The notes beneath the pieces were generated by a model. The model worked only from the letters and a program-made list of their open reading frames with translations, did not search any database and was not told where the DNA came from. From DATAOG01 sp963840925 (GTDB lineage Bacteria; Pseudomonadota; Alphaproteobacteria; Geminicoccales; Geminicoccaceae): a DNA stretch of 64,000 nucleotides. Each line of letters opens with the position of its first letter. Position 1 is the stretch's first letter. The stretch covers positions 62,001 to 126,000 of the forward strand of contig CAWJAY010000055.1 of assembly GCA_963840925.1 (NCBI GenBank), read 5' to 3'. Position numbers and translations under genes: made by a program. Below are positions 35,723-44,397 of the stretch, in pieces.

Positions 35723-36851
35723 TGTCTTCTTAACCTTCTTGTCTTGCGGATGGGATGGGTCCATGCTGCAGGAGAGGGAGGACGGAAATGGCACAGGCGG
35801 CGCGTAGGGTCACGGCCACGGATGCCAACGCGAAGCTGGCGCATCGGCGGCTGACGGTGCTGGAGCTGGCCGAGCGGCTGGGCAACGTCGCCGAGGCCTG
35901 CCGGCGCGGCGGGATCGACCGGACCAGCTTCTACGACTGGAAACGGCGCTTTCAGCTCGAAGGCCTCGACGGGCTGAAGGACCTGCCGCCGATCGCCAAG
36001 AGCCATCCGATGACCACGGCGCCCGAAGTGGTGGCGCGGATCGAGGCGCTGGCGCGGTTGCACCCCGCCGACGGCTGCAATCGGCTCGAGGCGCTCTTGG
36101 CGCTGGAAGGCCGGCGCCTGTCGGCGATCACGATCCAAAAGATCCTCAACGACCAGGGCCTGGGCACGCGCCACGAGCGCTGGCTGGCGCTCGAGCGCCA
36201 CAACGCCGAGCAGGTGATCGAGCTCAGCCCCGAGCAGGCGGCGTTCCTGGAGAAGCTCAACCCCTGCTTCCGCGAGCGCCACGTCGAGAGCGAGCGGCCG
36301 GGTCAGCTGCTCTCGGCCGACACCTTCATGGTCGGCACGCTCAAGGGCATCGGCCGGGTCTACCTGCACGCCGTGGTCGACACCTTCGGCTCCTACGCCT
36401 TCGGCTTTTTGCACGTCTCCAAGCAGCCCGAGGCCGCGGTCGCGGTCCTGCACAACGACGTCGTGCCGTTCTACGCCCGGCTCGATCTGCCGCTCGGCGC
36501 GCTGCTGACCGACAACGGCCGCGAGTTCTGCGGCACCGAGCGCCACCCGTACCAGCTCTACCTGGCGCTCAACGACATCGAGCACCGCAAGACCAGGCTC
36601 GGCTCGCCGCGCACCAACGGCTTCGTCGAGCGCTTCAACGGCACGGTGCTGGAGGCGTTCTTCCGGCCCACCATGCGCAGCCAGCTGTACGAGAGCGTCG
36701 AGGCGCTCCAGGCCGACCTCGACGCCTGGCTGCACCACTACAGACCACGAGCGGCCGCACCTCGGCTACCGAAACCAGGGCCGCCGCCCAGGGGAGACCG
36801 TCGAGCGCTTCGTCAGCCAGTCGCCCGCAAGATAAGGAGGTTAAGAAGACA
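35723..36851 (+). mobile_element. IS481-family insertion sequence, 1129 bp
   Basis: Bounded by imperfect 27-bp terminal inverted repeats with two mismatches: 35723-35749 and 36825-36851, both reading TGTCTTCTTAACCT from the outside. The flanks carry a perfect 7-bp direct duplication, CTTCATC, at 35716-35722 and 36852-36858. It contains one transposase gene with a DDE integrase core. It inserted exactly at the start codon of the minus-strand enolase gene, regenerating that ATG. The exact duplication suggests a fairly recent insertion. Confidence 0.92.
35788..36835 (+). pseudogene. IS481-family transposase, frameshifted near the C-terminus
   Basis: The start ATG 35788 (MAQAARRVTATDANAKLAHR) has GGAGG upstream. 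A helix-turn-helix (NVAEACRRGGIDRTSFYDWK) precedes the integrase core with the DDE residues in LLSADTFMVGTLKG, LLTDNGREFCG and TNGFVERFNGTVLEAF. The usual ending HYNxERPHLGYRN is broken: removing one G at about 36743 turns CACTACAGACCAC into HYNH and restores ERPHLGYRNQGRRPGETVER to the stop at 36833-36835. The core is intact, so the truncated form may or may not be active. Confidence 0.88.
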
Positions 36852-36858
36852 CTTCATC
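36852..36858. repeat. 7-bp target site duplication, right copy
   Basis: CTTCATC directly abuts the right terminal inverted repeat. It is the original start-codon context of the enolase gene, now stranded 1.1 kb upstream together with the original promoter region. Confidence 0.9.
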
Positions 36859-36878
36859 GGTGTCACTTGGTGGTGGAG

Positions 36879-36895
36879 CTCGGCCTGCGGCCGAG
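36879..36895. repeat. GC-rich hairpin (7-bp stem, 3-nt loop)
   Basis: CTCGGCC-TGC-GGCCGAG is a perfect short hairpin just beyond the IS, in the former upstream region of the enolase gene. There is no T run on either side. It could be part of the displaced control region. Confidence 0.4.
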
Positions 36896-37041
36896 GCCGC
36901 ACAAAGAGCCAGCGCCGATCGCATAACCCAGAATACCATACAATGGCAAACAATGCGCTTGACAGTTTCTGAAATCGCACTAAATTTTGAGCCTGCACAA
37001 AGGATTGGTCCATTCCCGCAAGCAAAAAGAGGGCGGAACCC

Positions 37042-38285
37042 ATGAGCTTGCGGCTGATTGGTAAACGAACCTCAGAATGGACGAGCATCGTTTTATGGAT
37101 GCCCCTCGTCATAATGTTGGGCAGTTGTCAAACCGCCTTCCGGGGGTATCCGGAGCGGCCGACTAAGCTGGCAGATGAGTTAAGCGAACTTAATTCTATC
37201 ATGGCCGGCAAGATCAAGCAATGCCTGGTTGTGATAGATCCGCCGAACGAAGAAGCGGGCCGCACATCGGATTCCGGAGCAATACCGCTTGTAGCTACAG
37301 GGGGGCCGAGGACGGTCTCGACGAGTTGGCGTGCCGAAACCAACTGGTGGCGGCGCGCATGCACGCCATCGATCTTCAATTCTCGGAGTTCGAGGAGAAT
37401 CTTTTCCGAGAGACCCGCGAAGCGGGCTTCGCCGCGACCCTGGCGACGCTGGGTCTCACAACCACCGCAGCGTTCGCCGGGGGCGGCGCGTCACAGGTTC
37501 TGTCCGGAATCGCGGCCTTCATCATCGGAGGTCGAGAAGCGTTCCAGAAGGAGGTGCTGGCAGAGCGCACGCTGGTCGCGATCCACACAGCGATGCGCGC
37601 CAATCGGGCGCGCGTCAATGTTCGCCTTCGATTGGGGCTGACGAAGGGGATCAACCAATATCCGCTGGCGTTCGCGCTCGCCGATCTCAACGACTACTAC
37701 GACGCCGGCACGATCCTGGGCGCGCTGGTCGGGATCACAGAGGCCGTCGGCACGGATGTGCGAGAGCAGTCGAGGAGACTCGACAATGTGAGCCGGGGAC
37801 TGGACCCAGATGAGCCCCTGGCGCCGACGCCGCCAGCGACCACCAGCATCAGGAACGCAGCAACGGAGCAGGAGGAGCGGCTAAGCCTGAGCGACGGCGA
37901 GCGTATCCAAGCGTCGCTCTGCGTCGAAGCCGACGGCAATTTCGGTGGCGAGGGCTCGGAGACCAGAAAAGCGATCGCTCTGTTCCAGTCCGCGATCAGC
38001 AGCGACCGCGCCCAATGGACGGGGCAGCTCGACAATCAGAACCAAGTCAACCTTTTGCTCGCAGCGTCACCTTGCACCGACCCGCCGTATCGCAATGCTT
38101 ATGAGAAGTTCGAGTACGCATCTGCAGATCAAATCAAGGACTTGCAGTCACGTCTCGAGGTGCCGACCACTGGCGTATGGGATACGCCGACCCGCGATGC
38201 CATCAGGTCGTTCACAAGCGGTGATCCGAGGTTTCCCGAGACGGATACCCTCACCCGCGAGCTCGACAACGAGATCGGCACCTGA
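37042..38285 (+). pseudogene. Peptidoglycan-binding-like lipoprotein, probably split by a frameshift
   Basis: The N-terminal frame (ATG 37042) gives a lipoprotein signal ending in the lipobox LGSC followed by LADELSELNSIMAGKIKQCL. Between about 37250 and 37330 coding sense passes to another frame: DELACRNQLVAARMHAIDLQ, FSEFEENLFRETREAGFAAT, and on to 38285. The C-terminal part has two peptidoglycan-binding-like repeats: ERIQASLCVEADGNFGGEGS...IALFQ and DQIKDLQSRLEVPTTGVWDT...IRSF. A GGGGGG run at the junction is a likely indel site. Base composition is more AT-rich than the rest of the window, and it precedes a muralytic enzyme gene. Confidence 0.65.
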
Positions 38286-38415
38286 TGCATCGGACGATGC
38301 CGATCGCCTCGCGCGCCATCGCGATCGGTGAGCTTCATCCGCTTGGCTTCAGGCGCAGGAGCCGAACTGCTGCCCAATTACACCAATGCCAGATTGCGAT
38401 CAATTGGAGGCTAAG

Positions 38416-39735
38416 ATGACCGCACGCATGTCCAGACGAACCAAGCTTCGAAACGCGCCGGATCTCAATGCACAAAGTCCGCTTGGTGTCGTCACCCTAG
38501 ATGACGCGCTTGAGATCCTCGCCGAGACGGATGGCTGGCTCGAGGTGCGGGTGATCGACGAGTCTGGCAATGTCCGCACCGGGTTCGTCCCGGCGGATCG
38601 GGTAAATCGAGACGCTCCCGCGCCCCAGGTCGATCCCGAAATCGATCCCGTCGCTTTCGGAACTGTTTGTACCAACAGTGCTCGAACGTACGGCGTCAAT
38701 CGAGACTATCTGATAGCGCTCGCCTGGTGTGAGAGTGGCATCAAGAACGTGGGCACATCAGGCTCCACCGCCTTTGGCCCGTTTCAGTTCATCCGAGCGA
38801 CCTGGAGAGGCATGGTCGTCGAGCACGGTGCCGATACCGGGATCACCGAAGCCGCTATCGTACATTGGCACGCCCAGGTCACCTTTGCTGCCATACTCGT
38901 AGCGAAGGCAACGGAGCGCATTCTGGACAAGCTCGATCGCTTGCCGACCGCCACCGAGCTGTGCCTCACTCACATCCTTGGCGTCGAGGCGGCGTTGCAC
39001 ACTCTGCAAGGTGAGCGAGCTCGTAAGATTGACGATATTCTGCTCGAATTCTATCGGCCCACGAAGGGTGAGGATGCCACTGCCTTCGTCGACCAGATCA
39101 TCAAGAACAATGCAACGGTATTTTGTGTCGGCTCGCTCGTCAACACGACTGAGCAGACCCTCATCATCCTTGCCGGTCGGTTGCGAGAGGGTTTTGTGAA
39201 GGCCCATGAGATCGTCGAGCAGTTGCCGAAAGACGCCCAATTTCAGCCAAGCATCGCGGGGCCGGGGGGTGCGCCGTGGATGGCGGCGGCCCGGGCGGAG
39301 CTACAACGAGGCGTGTTCGAGATTCCGGGTCCCACGAGCAATCCCCGTATTGAGGACTACCATGCAAGCACTGCCATGGGCCGCAAATCGGAAGATACCG
39401 CCTGGTGTGCGTCCTTTGTCAGCTTTTGCATGGCCAATACTGACAATGAGAAGGTTAAGCAGGCCAACCTCCGAAGTGCTCGGGCCGCCGATTGGAAGAA
39501 TTGGGGGCAGCCTATCGACAGCCCGATACCGGGCGCCATCGTCGTTTTCCAGCCGCTCGTGCCGGATAGCTCCGGCCATGTTGGCCTTGTCGTCGATACT
39601 GAGGCCGGTGACGTTCGAGCGCTAGGTGGCAATCAGCGCGACGCGCAGGGCCGCGAGTGCGTGTGTGTCAAGCCATTTTCCATGGACAAGATCGTAAGCT
39701 TACGCTGGCTGGACATCGGGGACGGCGAGGCCTGA
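38416..39735 (+). CDS. Two-domain muralytic enzyme: lytic transglycosylase plus CHAP/TIGR02594-type domain
   Basis: A 439-aa protein with an SH3-like N-terminus (residues about 10-65: LNAQSPLGVVTLDDALEILA, TGFVPADRVN). An SLT-type transglycosylase domain follows, with the presumed catalytic E106 in IALAWCESGIKNVGTSGSTA then FGPFQFI. The C-terminal CHAP-like domain (residues 285-410) has C331 in SEDTAWCASFVSFCM and H388 in DSSGHVGLVVD. There is no signal peptide, so export would need a dedicated system or lysis. The start ATG 38416 has GGAGG seven bases upstream. It pairs with the peptidoglycan-binding lipoprotein upstream, and both are AT-richer than their surroundings, suggesting acquisition. 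Confidence 0.82.
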   Translation: MTARMSRRTKLRNAPDLNAQSPLGVVTLDDALEILAETDGWLEVRVIDESGNVRTGFVPADRVNRDAPAPQVDPEIDPVAFGTVCTNSARTYGVNRDYLIALAWCESGIKNVGTSGSTAFGPFQFIRATWRGMVVEHGADTGITEAAIVHWHAQVTFAAILVAKATERILDKLDRLPTATELCLTHILGVEAALHTLQGERARKIDDILLEFYRPTKGEDATAFVDQIIKNNATVFCVGSLVNTTEQTLIILAGRLREGFVKAHEIVEQLPKDAQFQPSIAGPGGAPWMAAARAELQRGVFEIPGPTSNPRIEDYHASTAMGRKSEDTAWCASFVSFCMANTDNEKVKQANLRSARAADWKNWGQPIDSPIPGAIVVFQPLVPDSSGHVGLVVDTEAGDVRALGGNQRDAQGRECVCVKPFSMDKIVSLRWLDIGDGEA

Positions 39736-39882
39736 AATCCGCCGCCGAGAATCGTCACCTTCGTCGATCGAGGAGGGCCGGTCCTGGGCAGCGCTCGCCG
39801 TAGTCCGGCAGCGCCCGCGCCGCTTGCCAGCGCGCCTGCTTTGGTGTTTGCCTGCTTGGGGATCAGGTAACCGGAGCGACGG

Positions 39883-40602
39883 ATGAGCGGCTTGGCAGAC
39901 GAGACCAGGCGGCTGCTGGCGCGGGCGAGCACGGCGACCTTGACGACGCAGCTGTTCAAGCGGGGCTTGCGCAACACGTTCGTCCAGGGGGTCGCCCGGC
40001 TGACCCCCACGGCGCCGGTCATGGTCGGCGAGGCCTATACGCTGAGGATGATCCCGGCGCGCGAGGATCTCGATCATCCGGGCAGGTTCGAGGGCCGCGA
40101 GCATCCGCAGCGGCGCGCGATCGAGGAATGCCCGGCCGGCCAGGTGCTGGTGATCGACTGCCGCGGCAAGGCTTTCGGCGGCTCGCTGGGCGACATCCTG
40201 ATCGCCCGGCTGATGGGGCGCGGGGTCGCGGGCGTGGTGACCGATGGCGCGGTCCGCGACACGCCCCAGATCACGCCGCTCGCCTGGCCGGTCTACGCTG
40301 CCGGCGCGGCGGCGCCGGCGAGCTTTGCCTACCACCACGCGGTCGACCTGCAGCAGCCGATCGGCTGCGGCGAGGTGCCGGTGTTCCCGGGCGACGTCCT
40401 GGTCGGCGACGGCGAGGGGGTGGTCGTGATCCCGCGCCACCTGGCGGCCGAGGTCGCGCGCGATGCCGCGGCCCAGGAGCAGCTCGAGGCCTGGATCCTC
40501 GACGAGGTCCGGGCCGGGCAGGGGATCTTCGGCCTCTATCCGCCGGACGAGGCGAACCGCGCCCGCTACCAGGCTTGGCGCAAGGGGCGGCCGGGCGCCT
40601 GA
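39883..40602 (+). CDS. RraA-like / HMG-CHA aldolase family protein
   Basis: A 239-aa member of the RraA/4-hydroxy-4-methyl-2-oxoglutarate aldolase fold. The signature G-x20-R-D is seen in GGSLGDILIARLMGRGVAGV then VTDGAVRDTPQI, with FPGDVLVGDGEGVVVIP further on. Members act as class II pyruvate aldolases, oxaloacetate decarboxylases or RNase E inhibitors. Aldolase activity is more likely than RraA regulation, given the length and metabolic surroundings. Confidence 0.88.
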   Translation: MSGLADETRRLLARASTATLTTQLFKRGLRNTFVQGVARLTPTAPVMVGEAYTLRMIPAREDLDHPGRFEGREHPQRRAIEECPAGQVLVIDCRGKAFGGSLGDILIARLMGRGVAGVVTDGAVRDTPQITPLAWPVYAAGAAAPASFAYHHAVDLQQPIGCGEVPVFPGDVLVGDGEGVVVIPRHLAAEVARDAAAQEQLEAWILDEVRAGQGIFGLYPPDEANRARYQAWRKGRPGA

Positions 40603-40626
40603 GAGGGCACGACAAGTGGAGGAATC

Positions 40627-41733
40627 ATGCGCACGCACGATGGCAGACCTACTGGAAGCGCCGCGCGGCTGCTAATCGCGATCGCGCTGCCGGCTCTGAT
40701 CGCGATCGCGGCGCCGGCGCGCGCTGCGCCCGGGTGCCTGGCGACCTTCGAGGGGCCGGTCACGCAGCTCGACCGGTACTACGGCTATGACGGGTTTCGG
40801 GTCGCGAGCTGGCCGAGCGGCGCCCGGTTCGACGCCCGCGGTGGCCACTGGACCAGCCTGATGGCCGACAACCACCGGCGCCGCGGCCTGAGCCCGATCC
40901 AGATCGGGGTCGACTGGGGCACCAACATCGATGGCGCCGGCCGCCGCGATCTGTGGAGCGCCCGCTACAACACGCCGCCGCAGCCGTCCTCGTTCTGCTT
41001 CTTTGGCGGCACGATCGTCGGAACTCAGTCGCGCGCTGCCACCTGGGCCGAGACCAAGGCTTTGGGCGGCGGCTATGCGATCACGATCAACGGTCAGGGC
41101 GGCGTCGTCGAGGGCGTACGGATCGACAACCACCACGACGCGTTCGTGCCCTACCGCGCCGACGGCTTCGTGTTCGCCGGCAACTGGGTCAGCTACAACC
41201 GCGACGACTGCATCGAGAACGACGGCCATGCCGCGGGCCGGATCGCCGACAACCTGTTCGACGGCTGCTACACGTTCTACAGCGGCACCAACGGCGTCTC
41301 GAACGGCGCCGAGGGCGCAGGCGCCGCGGGCACGGTGCGGATCGAGGGCAATCTGATCCTGATGCAGAACATGCCGGGCCCCTACAGTCGCCGCGACCGC
41401 GACGGCGATCGGACCAAGGCGGGCTACGAGGCCGTGTTCAAGACCCGCGAGAAGGACGCGCGGGTGCCCAAGCTCGTGCTCCGCGACAACGTCATCGCCT
41501 ACGAAGTGCCGATCAATCGGGGCTTGACCCAGCTCTGGTCGCACCACGTCCGGTTTGTCGAGTGCGCCGACAACACGATCCTCTGGTTCGGCGAAGACGA
41601 CTTCCCGGGGCCGCTTCCCTCGGAGCTCAGCGACTGCTTCAGCGTCATCACCGGCGCTGATGCCGTGCGCCGCTGGGCGGAGCTGCGCCAGCGCTGGATC
41701 GGCGCCCACCCCGAGGTCGCGCGCCTCGATTGA
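40627..41733 (+). CDS. Secreted right-handed beta-helix-like protein
   Basis: A 368-aa protein with a signal peptide (about residues 14-34, ending PARAA). The body looks like a parallel beta-helix: repeated short strands such as GVVEGVRIDNHHDAFVPYRA, GFVFAGNWVSYNRDDCIEND and GRIADNLFDGCYTFYSGTNG. NDG-type turns and conserved aspartates resemble pectate-lyase folds. No specific enzyme family can be assigned. It follows the aldolase-like gene by 24 bp on the same strand. Confidence 0.75.
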   Translation: MRTHDGRPTGSAARLLIAIALPALIAIAAPARAAPGCLATFEGPVTQLDRYYGYDGFRVASWPSGARFDARGGHWTSLMADNHRRRGLSPIQIGVDWGTNIDGAGRRDLWSARYNTPPQPSSFCFFGGTIVGTQSRAATWAETKALGGGYAITINGQGGVVEGVRIDNHHDAFVPYRADGFVFAGNWVSYNRDDCIENDGHAAGRIADNLFDGCYTFYSGTNGVSNGAEGAGAAGTVRIEGNLILMQNMPGPYSRRDRDGDRTKAGYEAVFKTREKDARVPKLVLRDNVIAYEVPINRGLTQLWSHHVRFVECADNTILWFGEDDFPGPLPSELSDCFSVITGADAVRRWAELRQRWIGAHPEVARLD

Positions 41734-41755
41734 GCCCGGCCAACGCCGGCGGGAG

Positions 41756-42901
41756 TCACGCGTCGCCGAGCGAGACGCCCATATCGCGCGCGGTGCGCAG
41801 CCAGGGGTGGTCGAGCGGCACGGTCTTGCGCCGGCCGACCACGTCGGCGAGCGGCACCGGCTCGGCGCCCTCGCCGCGGGCGGCGACCATGACCCCGAAC
41901 ACGCCCTCGTTGACCAACGCCGCGCCGGCCGTGCCGAGGCGGGTTGCGAGCAGGCGATCGGCCGCGGATGGCGTGCCGCCGCGCTGCAGATGGCCGAGGA
42001 TCGTGACCCGGCCCTCGAGGCCGGTCAGGCTCTCCAGCTGCTGCGCGAGCGCGAGCGTCCGGCTGCCGAGCTCCGCCTTGATCGCGGCGACCGCGGTCTT
42101 GGCCTTGGTCTTGCGGGTCGCGGCGCGCTTGTCGTTGGACCTGCCCTTGACCCTGGCGAGGATGGTCGTGGCCTTCTGCAGGGCTTGGGCGTGCTGCCGG
42201 GGCATGGCACCCTCGGACACGGCGATGATGCTGAACCGGCTGCCGGTGCGCGAGCGCTGGCGGATCGCCTCGGCGATCGCCTCGACGTCGTAGGGGATCT
42301 CCGGGATCAGGATCACGTCGGCGCCGCCCGCGAGCCCGGCGCCGAGCGCCAGCCAGCCGGCGTTGTGGCCCATGACCTCGACCACGATGATCCGGTGGTG
42401 GCTGTGGGCGGTGCTGTGCAGCCGGTCGATCGCGTCGGTCGCGATCCCGAGCGCGGTATCGAACCCGAAGCTGACGTCGGTCAGCGCGACGTCGTTGTCG
42501 ATCGTCTTGGGCAGCGTGATGACGTTCAGGCCCCGCTCGAGCAGCGCATACGCGTTCTTGGCCGTGCCGCCGCCGCCCAGGCACACCAGGCCGTCCAGGT
42601 GGTGCTTGCGGTAGGTCTCGACCAGCACGTCGGTCATATCCATGGTCTTGCCGCCGACCGGCATGCGCTGCGGCTTGTCGCGCGAGGTGCCAAGAATCGT
42701 GCCGCCGATGGTCAGGATGCCGGACAGATTGGTCCGGTTGAGCGGCTCGGTCCGGTTCTCCATCAGGCCGCGAAAGCCGTCGCGAAAGCCGATCACGTGC
42801 ATGCCGTAGGCGCCGATCGCGGCCTTGCCGACGCCCCGGATCGCGGCATTCAGCCCCGGGCTGTCGCCGCCCGCGGTCAGGATCCCGATCGTCTTGGCCA
42901 T
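41756..42901 (-). CDS. 6-phosphofructokinase family enzyme with mixed ATP/PPi signature
   Basis: A 381-aa phosphofructokinase. Motifs are TIGILTAGGDSPGLNAAIRG, GGTILGTSRD, CLGGGGTAKNA, LPKTIDNDV, EVMGHNAGWLALGAGLAGGA and LGHLQRGGTPSAADR. The phosphoryl-donor positions are Gly in GGGGT (ATP-type) and Lys in PKTIDND (usually seen in PPi-type). That combination occurs in a distinct group whose donor must be tested. An Ala/Lys-rich insertion (around residues 230-275) is present. The start ATG 42901 gives the family N-terminus. It diverges from the M24 gene across 176 bp. Confidence 0.92.
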   Translation of the reverse strand: MAKTIGILTAGGDSPGLNAAIRGVGKAAIGAYGMHVIGFRDGFRGLMENRTEPLNRTNLSGILTIGGTILGTSRDKPQRMPVGGKTMDMTDVLVETYRKHHLDGLVCLGGGGTAKNAYALLERGLNVITLPKTIDNDVALTDVSFGFDTALGIATDAIDRLHSTAHSHHRIIVVEVMGHNAGWLALGAGLAGGADVILIPEIPYDVEAIAEAIRQRSRTGSRFSIIAVSEGAMPRQHAQALQKATTILARVKGRSNDKRAATRKTKAKTAVAAIKAELGSRTLALAQQLESLTGLEGRVTILGHLQRGGTPSAADRLLATRLGTAGAALVNEGVFGVMVAARGEGAEPVPLADVVGRRKTVPLDHPWLRTARDMGVSLGDA

Positions 42902-43077
42902 CTGCGCTCTCGCTGCGGTTGCTGCCGGCCGCCGGCCCACTTCTTACAACGGCGGCTGCGATCGACAAACCATCAATGGTATGCCCGAGCGACTTGGCGT
43001 ACGGTCGGCGCCGGCCCGGTCAGCCATCGACCGGGCACATTCCTGGCGGTGCGCCGTGGTCGGCTCAAGGGTGCGGC

Positions 43078-44385
43078 ATGACGCTTCCCCGCTATGCCTC
43101 GAAGATCGTCGGTGCTGCCGCGCGGCGGCCGGGCGGCGGCTCGTTCGGCGATCTCGGCCCCGGCCAGCTCGCGCTCGCCGAGTGGCGGGCGCGCGGCCTC
43201 GAGCTGCCCGACCTGCGGACGCTGCGCGCCGGGCGCCTGGCCCGCCTGCGCCAGCAGTTGGTCCGGCACGACTGCGCCGGGATCGTGCTCGCCGACCCGA
43301 TCAACGTCCGCTATGCGACCGACAGCGCCAACATGCAGGTCTGGTGCCTGCACAACCCGGCCCGCTACGCCTTCGTCGCGACCGATGGGCCGGTGATCGT
43401 GTTCGATTTCCACGGCTGCGCGCACCTGTCCGGGCATCTCGAGCTGGTCGACGAGGTCCGGCCGGCGCGCGCCTGGTATTATTTCAACAGCGGCGCGCGC
43501 GTCGCCGAGCACGCCGGGCGCTGGGCCGCGGAGATCGCCGAGCTGGTCCGGGCGCACGGCGGCGGCAACCGCCGGCTCGCGGTCGACAAGGCCGACCGCG
43601 CCGGCATCGCCGCGCTCGAGGCCGAGCAGGGCCTGCGCCTGCACGACGGCCAGGAGGTCATGGAGCAGGCGCGCGCGCTCAAGTCCGCCGACGAGATCAA
43701 GGCCATGCGCTGCACGCTCGCCGCCTGCGAGGCGGCGATCGCGGTGATGCGGGCGGAGCTCAGGCCCGGGATCACCGAGCAGGAGCTGTGGGCGCATCTG
43801 CACGCCGAGAACGTCAAGCGCGGCGGCGAATGGATCGAGACCCGGCTGCTGTCCTCCGGCCCGCGCACGAACCCCTGGTTCCAGGAGTGCAGCAGCCGCG
43901 CGATCGAAGCCGGCGACCTGGTCGGCTTCGACACCGACCTGATCGGCCCCTACGGCTATTGCGCCGACATTTCCCGGACCTGGCTGTGCGGCGAGCAGCC
44001 GCCGACCGCGCGGCAGGCCGACCTGTTCCGGCTCGCCGGCGCCCAGCTCGCCTACAATTGCGACCTGATCCGCCCCGGCCTCGGTTTTCGCGAGCTGTCG
44101 GAAAAAGCGTTCCGGCTGCCGGAGCGCTATCGGGCGCAGCGCTATTCGGTGATCGCGCACGGCGTGGGCTTGTGCGACGAGTACCCGGCGATCTACTACC
44201 CCGAGGACGCCGAAGCGGCCGGCTACGACGGCCTGCTCGAAGCCGGCATGACGATCTGCCTCGAGAGCTACGTCGGCGAGCCCGGCGGCCCGGACGAAGT
44301 CAAGCTCGAGCAGCAGGTGCTGATCACCGAGACCGGCGCCGAGGTGCTCTCGACCTACCCGCTCGAGGACACAGCGCTCGGCTGA
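43078..44385 (+). CDS. DddP-like M24-family enzyme (DMSP lyase or Xaa-Pro peptidase-like)
   Basis: A 435-aa pita-bread-fold metalloenzyme. As I recall the Roseovarius DddP dimethylsulfoniopropionate lyase, resemblance runs over the whole length: INVRYATDSANMQVW, HAENVKRGGEWIETRLL then SSGPRTNPWFQEC, and HGVGLCDEYP. The metal ligands are present: D in FDTDLIGPYGYCADISRTW (two), H in IAHGVGLCDE, E in CLESYVGE and E in KLEQQVLITETG. DddP lineages outside marine bacteria may be peptidases, so substrate is open. The start ATG 43078 has AAGGG nine bases upstream. Confidence 0.85.
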   Translation: MTLPRYASKIVGAAARRPGGGSFGDLGPGQLALAEWRARGLELPDLRTLRAGRLARLRQQLVRHDCAGIVLADPINVRYATDSANMQVWCLHNPARYAFVATDGPVIVFDFHGCAHLSGHLELVDEVRPARAWYYFNSGARVAEHAGRWAAEIAELVRAHGGGNRRLAVDKADRAGIAALEAEQGLRLHDGQEVMEQARALKSADEIKAMRCTLAACEAAIAVMRAELRPGITEQELWAHLHAENVKRGGEWIETRLLSSGPRTNPWFQECSSRAIEAGDLVGFDTDLIGPYGYCADISRTWLCGEQPPTARQADLFRLAGAQLAYNCDLIRPGLGFRELSEKAFRLPERYRAQRYSVIAHGVGLCDEYPAIYYPEDAEAAGYDGLLEAGMTICLESYVGEPGGPDEVKLEQQVLITETGAEVLSTYPLEDTALG

Positions 44386-44397
44386 CCGCCTCCCGGT

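Noticed and set aside
34498..36738. A 746-codon minus-strand frame joining the enolase-like gene to a long N-terminal extension
   Set aside because: The extension is antisense to the IS transposase. The TIRs and target duplication show the true gene begins at 35721.
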